A stretch of DNA of 64,000 bases from a bacterium (GTDB taxonomy: Bacteria; Oederibacteriota; JAAXVQ01; JAUVAV01), in NCBI GenBank assembly GCA_021108215.1, contig JAIORK010000002.1, positions 1 to 64,000 on the forward strand, read 5' to 3'. The notes under the pieces were generated by a model. The model worked only from the letters and a program-made list of their open reading frames with translations, was not told the DNA's origin and searched no databases. This document shows positions 8,391 through 17,192 of the stretch, one piece after another (positions within the stretch are counted from its first letter, which is position 1; the number at the start of each line of letters is the position of its first letter). The position numbers and the translations under genes are program-made.

Positions 8391-9460
8391 TGATCAGGGC
8401 GCTTATTGGCAAGGTGGTGGCAAAGGAAAATTTAAGCCGCGAGGAAGCCCGGGCCGGTATGGAATTTATCATGAACGGCGAAGCCACGCCTGCACAGATC
8501 GCGGCTTGGATAACCGGGCTGCGCATGAAGGGTGAATCTGTAGAGGAAATTACCGGGTGCGCTCAGGCCATGCGCAGTCTGGCCACGACAATACAGGTGA
8601 CCGGTGAACCGGTTGCACTGGAAAGCGACGGCAGCAACCGTGCTGAGGAAATTATTGTGGATACCTGCGGTACCGGGGGGGATGGTGCTCAGACATTTAA
8701 TATTTCCACTGCAGTGGCGTTTGTAGCCGCTGCCGGCGGATTGACGGTTGCCAAGCACGGGAACCGGGCGGTTTCATCCAAATGTGGGAGCGCGGATGTA
8801 TTGGAGGCGCTGGGTGTGAATCTGAAATTGACGCCGGCGCAGGTTCAGGCCTGTATTCAGGAAATCCGGATAGGTTTTTTATTTGCGCCGCTTTACCATA
8901 TGGCCATGAAGCATGCCGCCGGTCCGCGCAAGGAAATCGGGATTCGCACTATTTTTAATATACTGGGACCGTTGGCCAATCCGGCCGGAGCAACAGTACA
9001 GGTATTGGGCGTGTTTGATCCGGGGTTGACCTCGGTGATGGCGGCGGTATTAAAGGAGCTGGGGATACAACAGGCCATGGTGGTGCATGGTCATGGGACG
9101 CTGGATGAATTTTCTTTGACCGGCCCTACCACGGTGAGTGAATTAAAAAAGGGCGAGGTGAAGACCTACCAGGTTTTGCCTTCGGATTTTGGGATGCCGC
9201 AATCAGATGCAAAAGAATTGCGGGGTGGTACGGTGGAAGAAAATTCCGCGATTATTCTGGATATCTTCAAAGGCAAGACCGGTCCCAAGACCAATGCGGT
9301 GGTGATCAATGCAGCTGCTGTTTTTGTCGTGGCCGGTAAAGTTTCTGATCTGAAAAAAGGGGCTGAACTGGCACACGATGTCATTCAATCCGGGAAAGCG
9401 CTGGAGAAGCTGGAAGCCCTGATTGCTGTGAGTAAACGGATCGGTAGGGGCGATTCATGA
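8390..9460 (+). CDS. trpD: anthranilate phosphoribosyltransferase
   Basis: The 356-residue enzyme joins anthranilate to PRPP in tryptophan synthesis. The PRPP-binding motif DTCGTGGDG (91-99), NISTA, KHGNRAVSSKCGSADVLEALG and the GPLANP segment are all present. No other trp gene is in the window, so this is a detached pathway gene. The last codons and the stop are formed by a 28-base perfect palindrome (9444-9471), so the C-terminus GRGDS is repeat-derived. Confidence 0.95.
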   Translation: MIRALIGKVVAKENLSREEARAGMEFIMNGEATPAQIAAWITGLRMKGESVEEITGCAQAMRSLATTIQVTGEPVALESDGSNRAEEIIVDTCGTGGDGAQTFNISTAVAFVAAAGGLTVAKHGNRAVSSKCGSADVLEALGVNLKLTPAQVQACIQEIRIGFLFAPLYHMAMKHAAGPRKEIGIRTIFNILGPLANPAGATVQVLGVFDPGLTSVMAAVLKELGIQQAMVVHGHGTLDEFSLTGPTTVSELKKGEVKTYQVLPSDFGMPQSDAKELRGGTVEENSAIILDIFKGKTGPKTNAVVINAAAVFVVAGKVSDLKKGAELAHDVIQSGKALEKLEALIAVSKRIGRGDS

Positions 9461-9471
9461 ATCGCCCCTAC
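9444..9471. repeat. 28-bp perfect palindrome spanning two convergent stop codons
   Basis: GTAGGGGCGATTCA is followed at once by its exact reverse complement. It contains the trpD stop (TGA, 9458-9460) and supplies the first base of the ychF stop on the other strand. It belongs to the GTAGGG palindrome group also seen at 32428, 56038, 59657 and 60672. It may act as a bidirectional terminator stem, though it lacks a T tract. Confidence 0.85.
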
Positions 9472-10523
9472 TATTTCGTGGAAAGAATATGCAGGATGTC
9501 TCCATCCTGGACCGGATATTCTTTTTTTTCCGCCCGCAACAATCCCCGTTTGGTGGCTTCCTGTTCCGAACCGCATTCCATCAGTTTTTTATAAGAAATA
9601 ACCTCAGCGCGGACAAAAAAGTTCATCAAATCATTGTGGATGGTACCGGCCGCTTCCTTGACCGGGCAGTCTTTTTTTACGGTCCACGCCCGGACTTCAT
9701 CTTTGCCCACAGTGAGAAAACTGATTAAACCGGCGGTGGCATACGCCTGTTGGATAAACGTATTTTTCCCATCCAGGGGCAGGTTATATTCTTGCGCAAA
9801 AACCGCTTTTTCATCCGGGGGAAGTTCCTGGAGATCTTTGTCCAGTTTGGCATAGATACGGACAACCGGGAAGTTGAGGGAATTGGCATACTGCTCAAAT
9901 TCAATGATTCCCGGAGGCCCTTCCACACCCTGTTCTTCTGAAAGGTTGACAACCGCGAACATGGATTTGCGCGTCAGAAAGCTATAGGATTGAAGTTCTT
10001 TCCAGACCTCCGGCGGCAGTTCCAGCTCGGAAAGACATTTGTTTGCTTCCAGAGTTGCATTGAGTTTTTCAAAAATTTCTTTTTCCGGCATACCGACAAG
10101 CACGGCCGGTTTATTGGTTTTTTTAATTTTGGTCAGCTTGCGCTCCACTTGATCCAGGTCGGAAAGGATGAGCTCGGAAAGACAAAAATCGAGTTCTTTT
10201 TGCATTTTTTTTCCATCCTGATTCTGGGCGTAGCCATTGATCACGATGGCCAGTGTATCCATCAATTTAAGATGATTTAATGATTTATTGTTGTTTTCGC
10301 GGTCGCCGGGGGCGAGACGGTTGATGTCGACAAAAGTTATTTTGGCAAAAATGGTTTTTTTGGGTTGATAGAGCGCGGTTAATTGATCAATCCGGTCATC
10401 CGGAACATCGACCGTAGCGGTATTGGCTTTGTCAGGGGAGAGATAGGCTCCCTGGGTATTGCTAAGCAGTTCAAATAAGGTTGTTTTTCCGCTGGATTCA
10501 GCGCCTAGAAAACCGATTTGCAT
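9471..10523 (-). CDS. ychF: YchF/Obg-family P-loop NTPase
   Basis: The 350-residue protein has an N-terminal P-loop GAESSGKT (7-14), where canonical YchF has GxPNVGKS, then DINRLAPGDR in the switch II area, a helical insertion (about 120-200), and a C-terminal TGS-like domain (about 265-350). That last part contains KDEVRAWTVKKDCPVKEAAG and a region ending VQDGDILHILSTK, close to the YchF signature DGDVxxFRFN. YchF proteins are ribosome-associated ATPases. The P-loop and length differ enough to make this a divergent member. GGAGGATTT precedes the start. Confidence 0.85.
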   Translation of the reverse strand: MQIGFLGAESSGKTTLFELLSNTQGAYLSPDKANTATVDVPDDRIDQLTALYQPKKTIFAKITFVDINRLAPGDRENNNKSLNHLKLMDTLAIVINGYAQNQDGKKMQKELDFCLSELILSDLDQVERKLTKIKKTNKPAVLVGMPEKEIFEKLNATLEANKCLSELELPPEVWKELQSYSFLTRKSMFAVVNLSEEQGVEGPPGIIEFEQYANSLNFPVVRIYAKLDKDLQELPPDEKAVFAQEYNLPLDGKNTFIQQAYATAGLISFLTVGKDEVRAWTVKKDCPVKEAAGTIHNDLMNFFVRAEVISYKKLMECGSEQEATKRGLLRAEKKEYPVQDGDILHILSTK

Positions 10524-10800
10524 GAAAAATCCTCCTGGAGATCAAATGAGCCACAATTCTAGCCAAAATGGCATGGCTTGTCAATCCAACAAAAAAATCT
10601 TTAATACAGGTATTAAATGACCGAGACTGAATAAGGTATTGATTATAAAATATGTTTTTTGAAAATGAGACAGCGAAGCGATAATTGTGACCGAGGCATT
10701 GCCGCCGGCGGGGGCGCTGGGGAGTTTGTTTGCAGATAGGAGATAGGCATTTAATTGGACTTGCACTTATGTTCTCATTTCCGTAAAATACAAATCATTT

Positions 10801-10915
10801 TTAATATGTTAGCCGTGAATTCCCCGGAGTTCAAGCCGGGGATGAAACGGAATAGTAATAATGATTTTCTACAGATCATATCCAAATTCCCGATCTTCAG
10901 AGCGGGGAAATTGAA
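10801..10915 (+). repeat. three-copy leader element, copy A (upstream of glgP)
   Basis: A block beginning TTAATATG, then GTGAATTCCCCGG, then CTACAGATCATATCCAAAT and ending CGGGGAAATTGAA recurs at 43092-43200 and 45335-45509. The ends (ATTCCCCG and CGGGGAA) are inverted repeats, so it can fold as a closed stem. It ends 30 bases before the glgP ATG. The remainder of the 422-base gap (10524-10800) shows nothing I can name. Confidence 0.75.
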
Positions 10916-10945
10916 CGGGATGTGTATTTAAAAAGGAGTTTTATC

Positions 10946-13504
10946 ATGAAAATAATGCAAACGTTTAATGTAATTCCCACCTTGCCTGAGGAATTGGCGC
11001 CACTGCGGACCCTGGCATTTAATTATTGGTGGTGCTGGAATGCCGATGCCTTTAATGTTTTTCGGCATATTGCCGCAGATCTCTGGACGCGTTGCGGACA
11101 TAATCCAATTAAATTTCTTGGACAAGTTTCACAGGAAAGGCTTAAAGAGTTGACGCGGGATGAGGGATTCAAGTATCACCTTGATCAGGTTATGAAGAAT
11201 TTCAAAGGGTACATGGAAAGAAAAACCTGGTTTCAGAATCGCTGGCCGGAAGAAAAACCTGTTCGGATTGCTTATTTTTCCGCAGAGTTTGGGATTAATG
11301 AGGGGCTGCCGATCTATTCCGGCGGTTTGGGTGTTTTGGCGGGAGATCATCTCAAATCCGCCTCGGATCTGGGTGTGCCTCTGGTTGCCATCGGGTTGGC
11401 GTATCATCAGGGATATTTTCGTCAGTATTTGAACCAGGATGGCTGGCAGCAGGAACGGTATGCGGAAAACGATTTTTATAATATGTCAGCGATGTTAATG
11501 CGGGATGAGAAGAAAAAACCGATCATTCTGGAAGTGGATTTTCCGGGACGCAAAATTCAGGTTTGTATTTGGAAAGTGCAGGTGGGCAGGGTTCCGCTTT
11601 ATCTGCTCAGCACCAATCTTCCCGGTAACTCACCGGTTGACCGCAATATTACGGCCAAATTGTATGGCGGGGATAAAGAGCTGCGTTTGCAGCAGGAGTT
11701 GATACTGGGTGTGGGAGGCGTTTTAACCCTTAAGCGCTTGGAACTGCTTCCGGCAGTGACGCATATGAATGAAGGGCATTCGGCGTTTCTCGGCATTGAG
11801 CGCATCCGTTATCATATGGAAAATGACAAGCTTAGTTTTAGCGAAGCGCGTGAATTGGTGAAGGGGAGCAATATTTTTACCACCCATACGCCCGTGCCGG
11901 CTGGGATTGATATGTTTAGTTCCCAGTTAATTGAAAATTATTTTGTGCCTTACTTTGAAAAATTTGGTGTTTCTGCGCAGGAATTTTTGGCCATGGGCCG
12001 GAGAAATGCCGATGATCCGCATGAAAATTTTTCCATGGCGATTTTGGCGATTAATCTGGCAGCCAAGACCAATGGTGTGGCCCGGCTGCATGGTGAGGTT
12101 TCCCGGAAAATGTGGCAAAATCTCTGGCCCTTGTTGCCGGAAGATGAAGTGCCGATTTCGCATATTACCAATGGGGTGCATGTGAATTCCTGGATTTCAA
12201 TGGAAATGTCGGAGTTGTTTGACCGGTATCTCGGTCCCCGTTGGGTGGAGGAACCGGGTGATCAGAAAATTTGGGGAAGGATTATGGAGATTCCTTCAGC
12301 GGAATTGTGGCGGACGCATGCCCGCCGCCGGGAGCGTCTGGTGGGGTATGTAAGACGCAAATTGCGTCAACAGCTTAGTGACTGCGGCGCGCCGGCTGAG
12401 GAGATCGAGATGGCGTCACAGGTGTTGGACCCGGAAGCCTTGACCATCGGATTTGCCCGTCGTTTTGCCACCTATAAACGGGCAACCCTGATTTTTAAGG
12501 ATATTGAGCGCTTCACGAAGCTGATTTCAGACAAGGACAGGCCGATTCAAATTATTTTTGCCGGTAAGGCCCATCCCCATGATGAACCCGGTAAACGGTT
12601 GATTCAGGAGATTGTCAAGATTGCCCGTCAAGCCGGATTGCGACGGCATGTTGTTTTTTTAGAGGATTACGATCTTAATTGCGCCCATTATTTGGTTCAG
12701 GGCGTGGATGTATGGCTGAACAATCCCCGTCGCCCATTGGAGGCATCCGGGACATCCGGGATGAAGGCGATTTTCAACGGTGGTTTGAATTGTTCGATTC
12801 TGGACGGCTGGTGGGATGAAGGTTATAACGGCAAAAACGGCTGGGCGATCGGCCGGGGTGAAGAATATGATGATAATGAGTATCAGGATCAGGTGGAAAG
12901 TTCGGCTTTTTATCAGATTTTGGAGAATGAAATGATTCCGCTTTTTTATGACCGGGGACCGGATAATATTCCTGAAAACTGGTTGAAAATGATGAAGCGT
13001 TCTATGACCAGTTTGGGTCCGGTTTTTAATACCAACCGAATGGTCACGGAGTACACTGAACGGTTCTATGTTCCTCAGACCGAGCGGTTGGAGCGGCTCA
13101 AACTTAACAACTGTAAAATTGTCAGAGACCTGGCTGCTTGGAAGAAAAGAGTCACGCAGGAGTGGCCGGCGGTGAAGGTGGAAAAGGTTTATGATATTCC
13201 TGAAAAGGAGCATACTGTTGGGGGTGAATTACCGGTGAAAGCGACGGTTAATCTCGGCGGGCTTTCCACCGAGGATGTTCAGGTCGAGATTTTTTACGGT
13301 GCGATTGATGAGAAGCAAGAGATGCATGCCACCCGGACGGTGGTCATGAATCCTGAGAAAGATACCCAAGGCGGCAAGGTGACCTTTACCGGAAATATCC
13401 CCTGTGTGACAACCGGTAATCACGGATTGACCATTCGGGTTTTACCGCGGCATGATGATCAGATTCACCGTTTTGAGACGAATTTAATTACCTGGGGAGA
13501 TTAA
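10946..13504 (+). CDS. glgP: alpha-glucan (glycogen/maltodextrin) phosphorylase, GT35
   Basis: The 852-residue enzyme releases glucose-1-phosphate from alpha-1,4-glucans. The N-terminal ~110 residues (LAFNYWWCWNADAFNVF) are the DUF3417 module of the shorter bacterial/archaeal GlgP type. The catalytic core contains FSAEFGINEGLPIYSGGLG, HTPVPAG and the pyridoxal-phosphate lysine K607 in SGTSGMKA, followed by NGGLNCSILDGWWDEGY. A C-terminal ~120-residue beta domain follows the core. ATG 10946 has AGGAG at 10934-10938. It stands alone between a repeated leader element and a terminator, so it is probably a single-gene unit. Confidence 0.95.
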   Translation: MKIMQTFNVIPTLPEELAPLRTLAFNYWWCWNADAFNVFRHIAADLWTRCGHNPIKFLGQVSQERLKELTRDEGFKYHLDQVMKNFKGYMERKTWFQNRWPEEKPVRIAYFSAEFGINEGLPIYSGGLGVLAGDHLKSASDLGVPLVAIGLAYHQGYFRQYLNQDGWQQERYAENDFYNMSAMLMRDEKKKPIILEVDFPGRKIQVCIWKVQVGRVPLYLLSTNLPGNSPVDRNITAKLYGGDKELRLQQELILGVGGVLTLKRLELLPAVTHMNEGHSAFLGIERIRYHMENDKLSFSEARELVKGSNIFTTHTPVPAGIDMFSSQLIENYFVPYFEKFGVSAQEFLAMGRRNADDPHENFSMAILAINLAAKTNGVARLHGEVSRKMWQNLWPLLPEDEVPISHITNGVHVNSWISMEMSELFDRYLGPRWVEEPGDQKIWGRIMEIPSAELWRTHARRRERLVGYVRRKLRQQLSDCGAPAEEIEMASQVLDPEALTIGFARRFATYKRATLIFKDIERFTKLISDKDRPIQIIFAGKAHPHDEPGKRLIQEIVKIARQAGLRRHVVFLEDYDLNCAHYLVQGVDVWLNNPRRPLEASGTSGMKAIFNGGLNCSILDGWWDEGYNGKNGWAIGRGEEYDDNEYQDQVESSAFYQILENEMIPLFYDRGPDNIPENWLKMMKRSMTSLGPVFNTNRMVTEYTERFYVPQTERLERLKLNNCKIVRDLAAWKKRVTQEWPAVKVEKVYDIPEKEHTVGGELPVKATVNLGGLSTEDVQVEIFYGAIDEKQEMHATRTVVMNPEKDTQGGKVTFTGNIPCVTTGNHGLTIRVLPRHDDQIHRFETNLITWGD

Positions 13505-13519
13505 TTGAGATATGACAAG

Positions 13520-13553
13520 CGCCGGGGCGAATTATCGCTCCGACGTTTTTTTT
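13520..13553 (+). terminator. intrinsic terminator after glgP
   Basis: The stem CGCCGGGGCGA / TCGCTCCGACG (with G-T pairs and one mismatch, loop ATTA) is followed by eight T residues, 16 bases after the glgP stop. The convergent trmJ gene ends within the T tract. Confidence 0.75.
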
Positions 13554-14271
13554 AAGTATCTCTTTTTTCCAGATAGCGCAGGACCTTGAGGAAGATTTTT
13601 TGCTCGCGGAAGGTCAGCAAGCGGTCCTCGAAAAGCAGTTTGACCCGCCGTATAAATTCCGGCAGACGGCCGCGCGGCTGGTAGTCGCTTGTGATCAGGA
13701 GCTGGTTGAGAAGGTCATACACCCGCTGCTTTTCACCATGGGTCGCCAGCCGGTCGAGGGGATTTTTTTCCGGGAGGATCGCAGGTGACTTCCGGAACCA
13801 TTCATATAGATAAATAATCACTGCTTGTCCCAGATTGAGGCTGCCGAGTTCACCTGTCGGAATGGTGCTGGTGGTGTCGCATAAAAACACCTCTTCATTG
13901 GTTAATCCGGCCGCTTCGGCACCGAAAATAATTGCGGTTTTTTCTGAGTGCTCAATCCGGCAAAGCCGGGAAACCGCTTCTTCGGGCTGCAAAGAAGAAA
14001 TTTTAACCCGGCGGGCGCGGCGTGTGGTGGCGATCGTATAAGCACAATCTTCCAGTGCGGTTCTTAAATCAGGGAAAATCTGTAGATTTTTCAGAATCGT
14101 CCGTCCGTCACAGGCCATACGGGCTGCATGGGCTTCATCATAGGTGCGCGGTGTCACCAGACGTAACTCTGTGATTCCAAAATTAACCATGGCACGGGCG
14201 GTGGCACCGATATTTTCAGCTATTTGCGGGCGGACCAGAACAACGATCGGCAGTGAACATGATTTTTTCAT
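13552..14271 (-). CDS. trmJ: SpoU-family tRNA 2'-O-methyltransferase (TrmJ-like)
   Basis: The 239-residue SPOUT methyltransferase probably modifies the ribose of tRNA position 32. Motif 1 is LVRPQIAENIGATARAM, motif 2 IIFGAEAAGLTNEE and motif 3 SLNLGQAVIIYLYE, the knotted SAM-binding elements. The usual FGRE of motif 2 is FGAE here, an Arg to Ala change that may matter for RNA contact. A C-terminal helical extension (about 170-239) fits TrmJ rather than TrmL. Flanking genes are unrelated. Confidence 0.88.
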   Translation of the reverse strand: MKKSCSLPIVVLVRPQIAENIGATARAMVNFGITELRLVTPRTYDEAHAARMACDGRTILKNLQIFPDLRTALEDCAYTIATTRRARRVKISSLQPEEAVSRLCRIEHSEKTAIIFGAEAAGLTNEEVFLCDTTSTIPTGELGSLNLGQAVIIYLYEWFRKSPAILPEKNPLDRLATHGEKQRVYDLLNQLLITSDYQPRGRLPEFIRRVKLLFEDRLLTFREQKIFLKVLRYLEKRDT

Positions 14272-14643
14272 GAGGTTCCTTTACTCATTTTGTCTAAATT
14301 AAAACATGGCATCTAACCGGATCAGCGCTTAGGTCGAATGGAAGACAGTGTGTTTTAAACTTGGAAAGCAGTGACCTTTACTGAAATTTGGACAAGCCTA
14401 TTTTACGGGGAACTATTCCATTTTACCAGCGGTTTTTCCAGACAGGCAGGTGACGGAGAATAGTCGGCTGCCTGAAGAAACTCCTGGAAACTATCCGGAC
14501 TCTCGTTTAAAATGAAAAGGTGGAATAGGTATTAAAACAGCCTGGGATGAGGGGCGCGATGGAATCCCAGGATATCACTCAGGAGCAAAATTGTTTTTGT
14601 TTAAGCATATCATTATTTTTGTTGAAAAAGGGAGGATGCAGAC
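14272..14643. other. 372-base gap, no gene found
   Basis: The stretch separates divergent trmJ and the lysine-tail gene. It contains a short inverted repeat, CCTGGGAT / ATCCCAGG at about 14541-14571, and CAGGCAG / CTGCCTG near 14454-14478. Neither has a T tract. I see no convincing promoter or RNA. Confidence 0.5.
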
Positions 14644-15762
14644 ATGTCAGGATCTCAGATTAATTTGACTTTTCGTGTGCGGCCTACGTTTGGTCCAGAA
14701 AAATGTATTCAAATGGTGCAGCTGCTGGTGGAAAGTATGTTTTTTGATGAAGAAGCGCAGTTTGATCTGATGATCAAGAAAAATAATGATGAGCGCCTGC
14801 ATGACGAACTGACCCCGGTAGATTTGGGGACGTTTATCAATCCTCAGACCTGGCCGGAGATTCATCAAATTCTTTTTTCCAATCAGTGGATGAAAGGCAT
14901 GAATTTAAAATTCCAACTTGTTCGTCGGCATGATTACATTAGCCTGATGCTTAAGTGCGAGATGGAGTCGCCTGATCACCAACAACGTCTGGTCAGACGT
15001 ATTGAAGAATTTTTATTAAGTGAGAGTTATTCCGAGGGTGGAAATGATGCTCATGATCAGGAACGGGAGCGTTTGTTTGGCTCAATGTTAATGCATGCGG
15101 ATGTTATTCGGGTGGCCCGACAGCCGTTTCTTGCCGGGCGGTTTCAAGAAGCCATCGCTGCGGTGGTGGGGTTGTTGGTGACACGCCTGGAAGCTCTGCT
15201 GCATGCCCGTATTAAACAACCCGGGGATGTTGTGACCCAGTTGTCCATGGACCCGCCGCGCTTGCTTCTGCCGGATTTATCCGGGAAGAAATTGTATGAG
15301 GAATTAAGCGGTATTGGTAATTTGTGCTCCGGGATTCTCACGCTGACAAAACCTTTGGTTTATTCAAAAGTATCTGTGCCGGAAGACCCGGCCAGGATTT
15401 TAAAGTGGCTGGTTTTAATCGGGTTGCTCCTGGAACGTCTGGAGGGGGCTTCATTTAATCCGGCTTTGCAGGGGCGGAGTCCTGGAAAGACGCCGCTTCT
15501 CAAAAAAACGGTAAAAAAGAAGTTGTTTACGAAGCAAGCTAAAAAAACCAGCGGGGTAAAAAAGAAGGTCGTAAAAAAGAAGGTCGTAAAGAAGAAGGCT
15601 GTGAAGAAGAAGGCTGTGAAGAAGAAGGCTGTGAAGAAGAAGGCTGTGAAGAAGAAGGCTGTGAAGAAGAAGGTTGTGAAAAAGAAGGTTGTGAAAAAGA
15701 AGGTAAGTAAACCAATTACATTGAAAAAAACAAAAGCAAAGAAAAAAATTACGAAAAAATAG
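14644..15762 (+). CDS. unknown protein with histone H1-like lysine-repeat tail
   Basis: The 372-residue protein has an acidic to neutral globular part (1-~285) and a very basic C-terminal tail (~286-372). Within the tail ten KKKAV/KKKVV pentads are encoded by a 15-base tandem repeat (15556-15705). Such tails occur in bacterial histone H1-like and other nucleic-acid-condensing proteins. The segment ARQPFLAGRFQEAIAAVV faintly resembles the C-terminal helix of Ymh-type proteins, but I cannot assign the domain. GGGAGG at 14630-14635 precedes the ATG. Tail-mediated DNA or RNA binding is inferred only from composition. Confidence 0.7.
   Translation: MSGSQINLTFRVRPTFGPEKCIQMVQLLVESMFFDEEAQFDLMIKKNNDERLHDELTPVDLGTFINPQTWPEIHQILFSNQWMKGMNLKFQLVRRHDYISLMLKCEMESPDHQQRLVRRIEEFLLSESYSEGGNDAHDQERERLFGSMLMHADVIRVARQPFLAGRFQEAIAAVVGLLVTRLEALLHARIKQPGDVVTQLSMDPPRLLLPDLSGKKLYEELSGIGNLCSGILTLTKPLVYSKVSVPEDPARILKWLVLIGLLLERLEGASFNPALQGRSPGKTPLLKKTVKKKLFTKQAKKTSGVKKKVVKKKVVKKKAVKKKAVKKKAVKKKAVKKKAVKKKVVKKKVVKKKVSKPITLKKTKAKKKITKK
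15556..15705 (+). repeat. 15-base coding tandem repeat (KKKAV/KKKVV)
   Basis: Ten consecutive 15-base units of the GTGAAGAAGAAGGCT type encode lysine-rich pentads. The central units are identical and the edge units differ at third positions, consistent with recent expansion. Copy number is likely to vary among strains. Confidence 0.9.
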
Positions 15763-15888
15763 GCGGGCCCTATTGCTCAAAGTCTTTTGCCAAGGTATAA
15801 TGCTTTTCATTACGGACACCCTATGCGAGGGTATCTGGTTGGAATGTTCTTGGTTTTCGAAGCGAAAGTCATCAAGATAGGGAAGTGA

Positions 15889-16407
15889 ATGAACGTACAA
15901 AGCGGTTTGCAGGGGAAAGATTGGGGCGCTTTTTTTTGGATTGTCATGACACAGGCATTGACTGCCTGGATCATGGCATTTATTGATCTTGTCTATGCAC
16001 CCATTCCGATGTTCGCAGCAGCAATCGTGGCCGGGCTTTATTTTCGCGGGAGACCGCGCGCAGCATCTCTGGCTGGTGCCATGGCTGGATTGGTCGGTGG
16101 TATTGCGGCAGAATGGGCATTTCATGTTGTCAGGGTTCAAAACAGAATTATGAATTGGGCGCAAATGGAGAGCGCAGAGCAATTGGGCCTCGCGATTGCC
16201 GAACTTTTTTTATATGCATCTTTATTAAGTTTTTTTGCCGCTTTTTTCAGCTGGGGGACGGCCAAAGAACCGCCGGTTTTGAGTTCGGTGGATGAATTAA
16301 CCACAGATAATCGCATTGAACCGCTTTATTCACCCGCAGAAAAGGAAATACCGCAAGTTGATATCCCTATTTTTAAACCTGAAGATGAAGGAAAATCCTC
16401 CGAATAA
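15889..16407 (+). CDS. small integral membrane protein, unknown
   Basis: The 172 residues contain about four hydrophobic segments: WIVMTQALTAWIMAFIDLV (~16-35), PMFAAAIVAGLYF (~40-53), SLAGAMAGLVGGIAAEWAF (~60-80) and LFLYASLLSFFAAFF (~106-122). A polar, acidic cytoplasmic tail of ~45 residues follows. I recognise no family. It follows the lysine-tail gene by 126 bases and converges on the exported protein at 16468. The ATG at 15889 follows GGGAAG. Confidence 0.65.
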   Translation: MNVQSGLQGKDWGAFFWIVMTQALTAWIMAFIDLVYAPIPMFAAAIVAGLYFRGRPRAASLAGAMAGLVGGIAAEWAFHVVRVQNRIMNWAQMESAEQLGLAIAELFLYASLLSFFAAFFSWGTAKEPPVLSSVDELTTDNRIEPLYSPAEKEIPQVDIPIFKPEDEGKSSE

Positions 16408-16467
16408 TTAAGCTGTTTCGTGAACAGATGCGGCGATTGCATTTGCTAAAAAAATATTTTCCGGCAA

Positions 16468-17175
16468 TCACGGTTTATCAGGTGTTGTCGGTATAATTTT
16501 GTTTAATTTTTCCAAATAATCCTTTGTAATTTTCTCCCAATCGCTGTGCTGCTGTTTGACGGCATTTTCAGAAAGGCCGGGCTGTTTTTTTTCAAGATAA
16601 GTTTTTAATGTTTCCCATTGGAATCTTTTTTCCTGCAGGAAGCGCAGTCGGTTTTGATACAGTTCCGGTGAAAGCCGGGTCAGGTTGGAACGGGAAAATT
16701 GTTTCCAATCCGGTGTTTTTAGAATAATCGGTACACGCCAGGTATCGCTTTGCATCCATAATGTCAGTTGGTCCTGATTGAGCGGCATTGGCTGGGCAAT
16801 CGCGGCATGGGCGAAGGCGGAAGTCCGGTCCAGCAGTGTTGGCTGCATTTTTTTTAAATCACGGGCGACCATTTGGATCTGGAGGAGGAGGTGATTGGCC
16901 TCCTGGGCCTGGGTTTCGCGTGCATTTTGCCGGAATGGATTCCACCAGAAGCGTTCATCTCTTTCCGGATCATTTTGCGCATCAATCGTCTGGAACGCCT
17001 CTTTCAAGGAAGACCGGCTCTCGCTTAAGCGGTGCCATTGCGCGAGGTCATTGCGCAGTATTTTTTGTTGTGTCTCATCCGGCAGGACAGGTTCCATTTT
17101 TGCGGCCGGAACCTGGAGAGGCAGCATAAGACTAAGCAGGATTAGTGCGTGAAGTGTCAATGGATGTATTTGCAT
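16468..17175 (-). CDS. exported helical protein, unknown
   Basis: The 235-residue product has a signal peptide (MQIHPLTLHALILLSLMLPL, then PAA) and a mostly helical, charged remainder rich in Gln, Lys and Trp with no recognised domain. ATG 17175 has GGGAGG six bases upstream; a GTG two codons earlier is possible. It is the last gene of the minus-strand group with the NtrC-like regulator (gap of 17 bases), so it may be a periplasmic accessory of that system. Confidence 0.65.
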   Translation of the reverse strand: MQIHPLTLHALILLSLMLPLQVPAAKMEPVLPDETQQKILRNDLAQWHRLSESRSSLKEAFQTIDAQNDPERDERFWWNPFRQNARETQAQEANHLLLQIQMVARDLKKMQPTLLDRTSAFAHAAIAQPMPLNQDQLTLWMQSDTWRVPIILKTPDWKQFSRSNLTRLSPELYQNRLRFLQEKRFQWETLKTYLEKKQPGLSENAVKQQHSDWEKITKDYLEKLNKIIPTTPDKP

Positions 17176-17192
17176 GATCACCCTCCCGGTTT

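Noticed and set aside
12659-13213. 184-codon minus-strand frame inside glgP
   Set aside because: It is antisense to conserved phosphorylase sequence and shows no recognisable protein features.
15556-15705. Possible CRISPR array
   Set aside because: The units are 15 bases, directly adjacent with no spacers, and keep the reading frame of a lysine-rich protein.
15451-16182. 243-codon minus-strand frame opposite the lysine-tail gene
   Set aside because: It is the complement of the 15-base AAG repeat, giving low-complexity LLLHSLLLHS, and overlaps two better-supported + strand genes.
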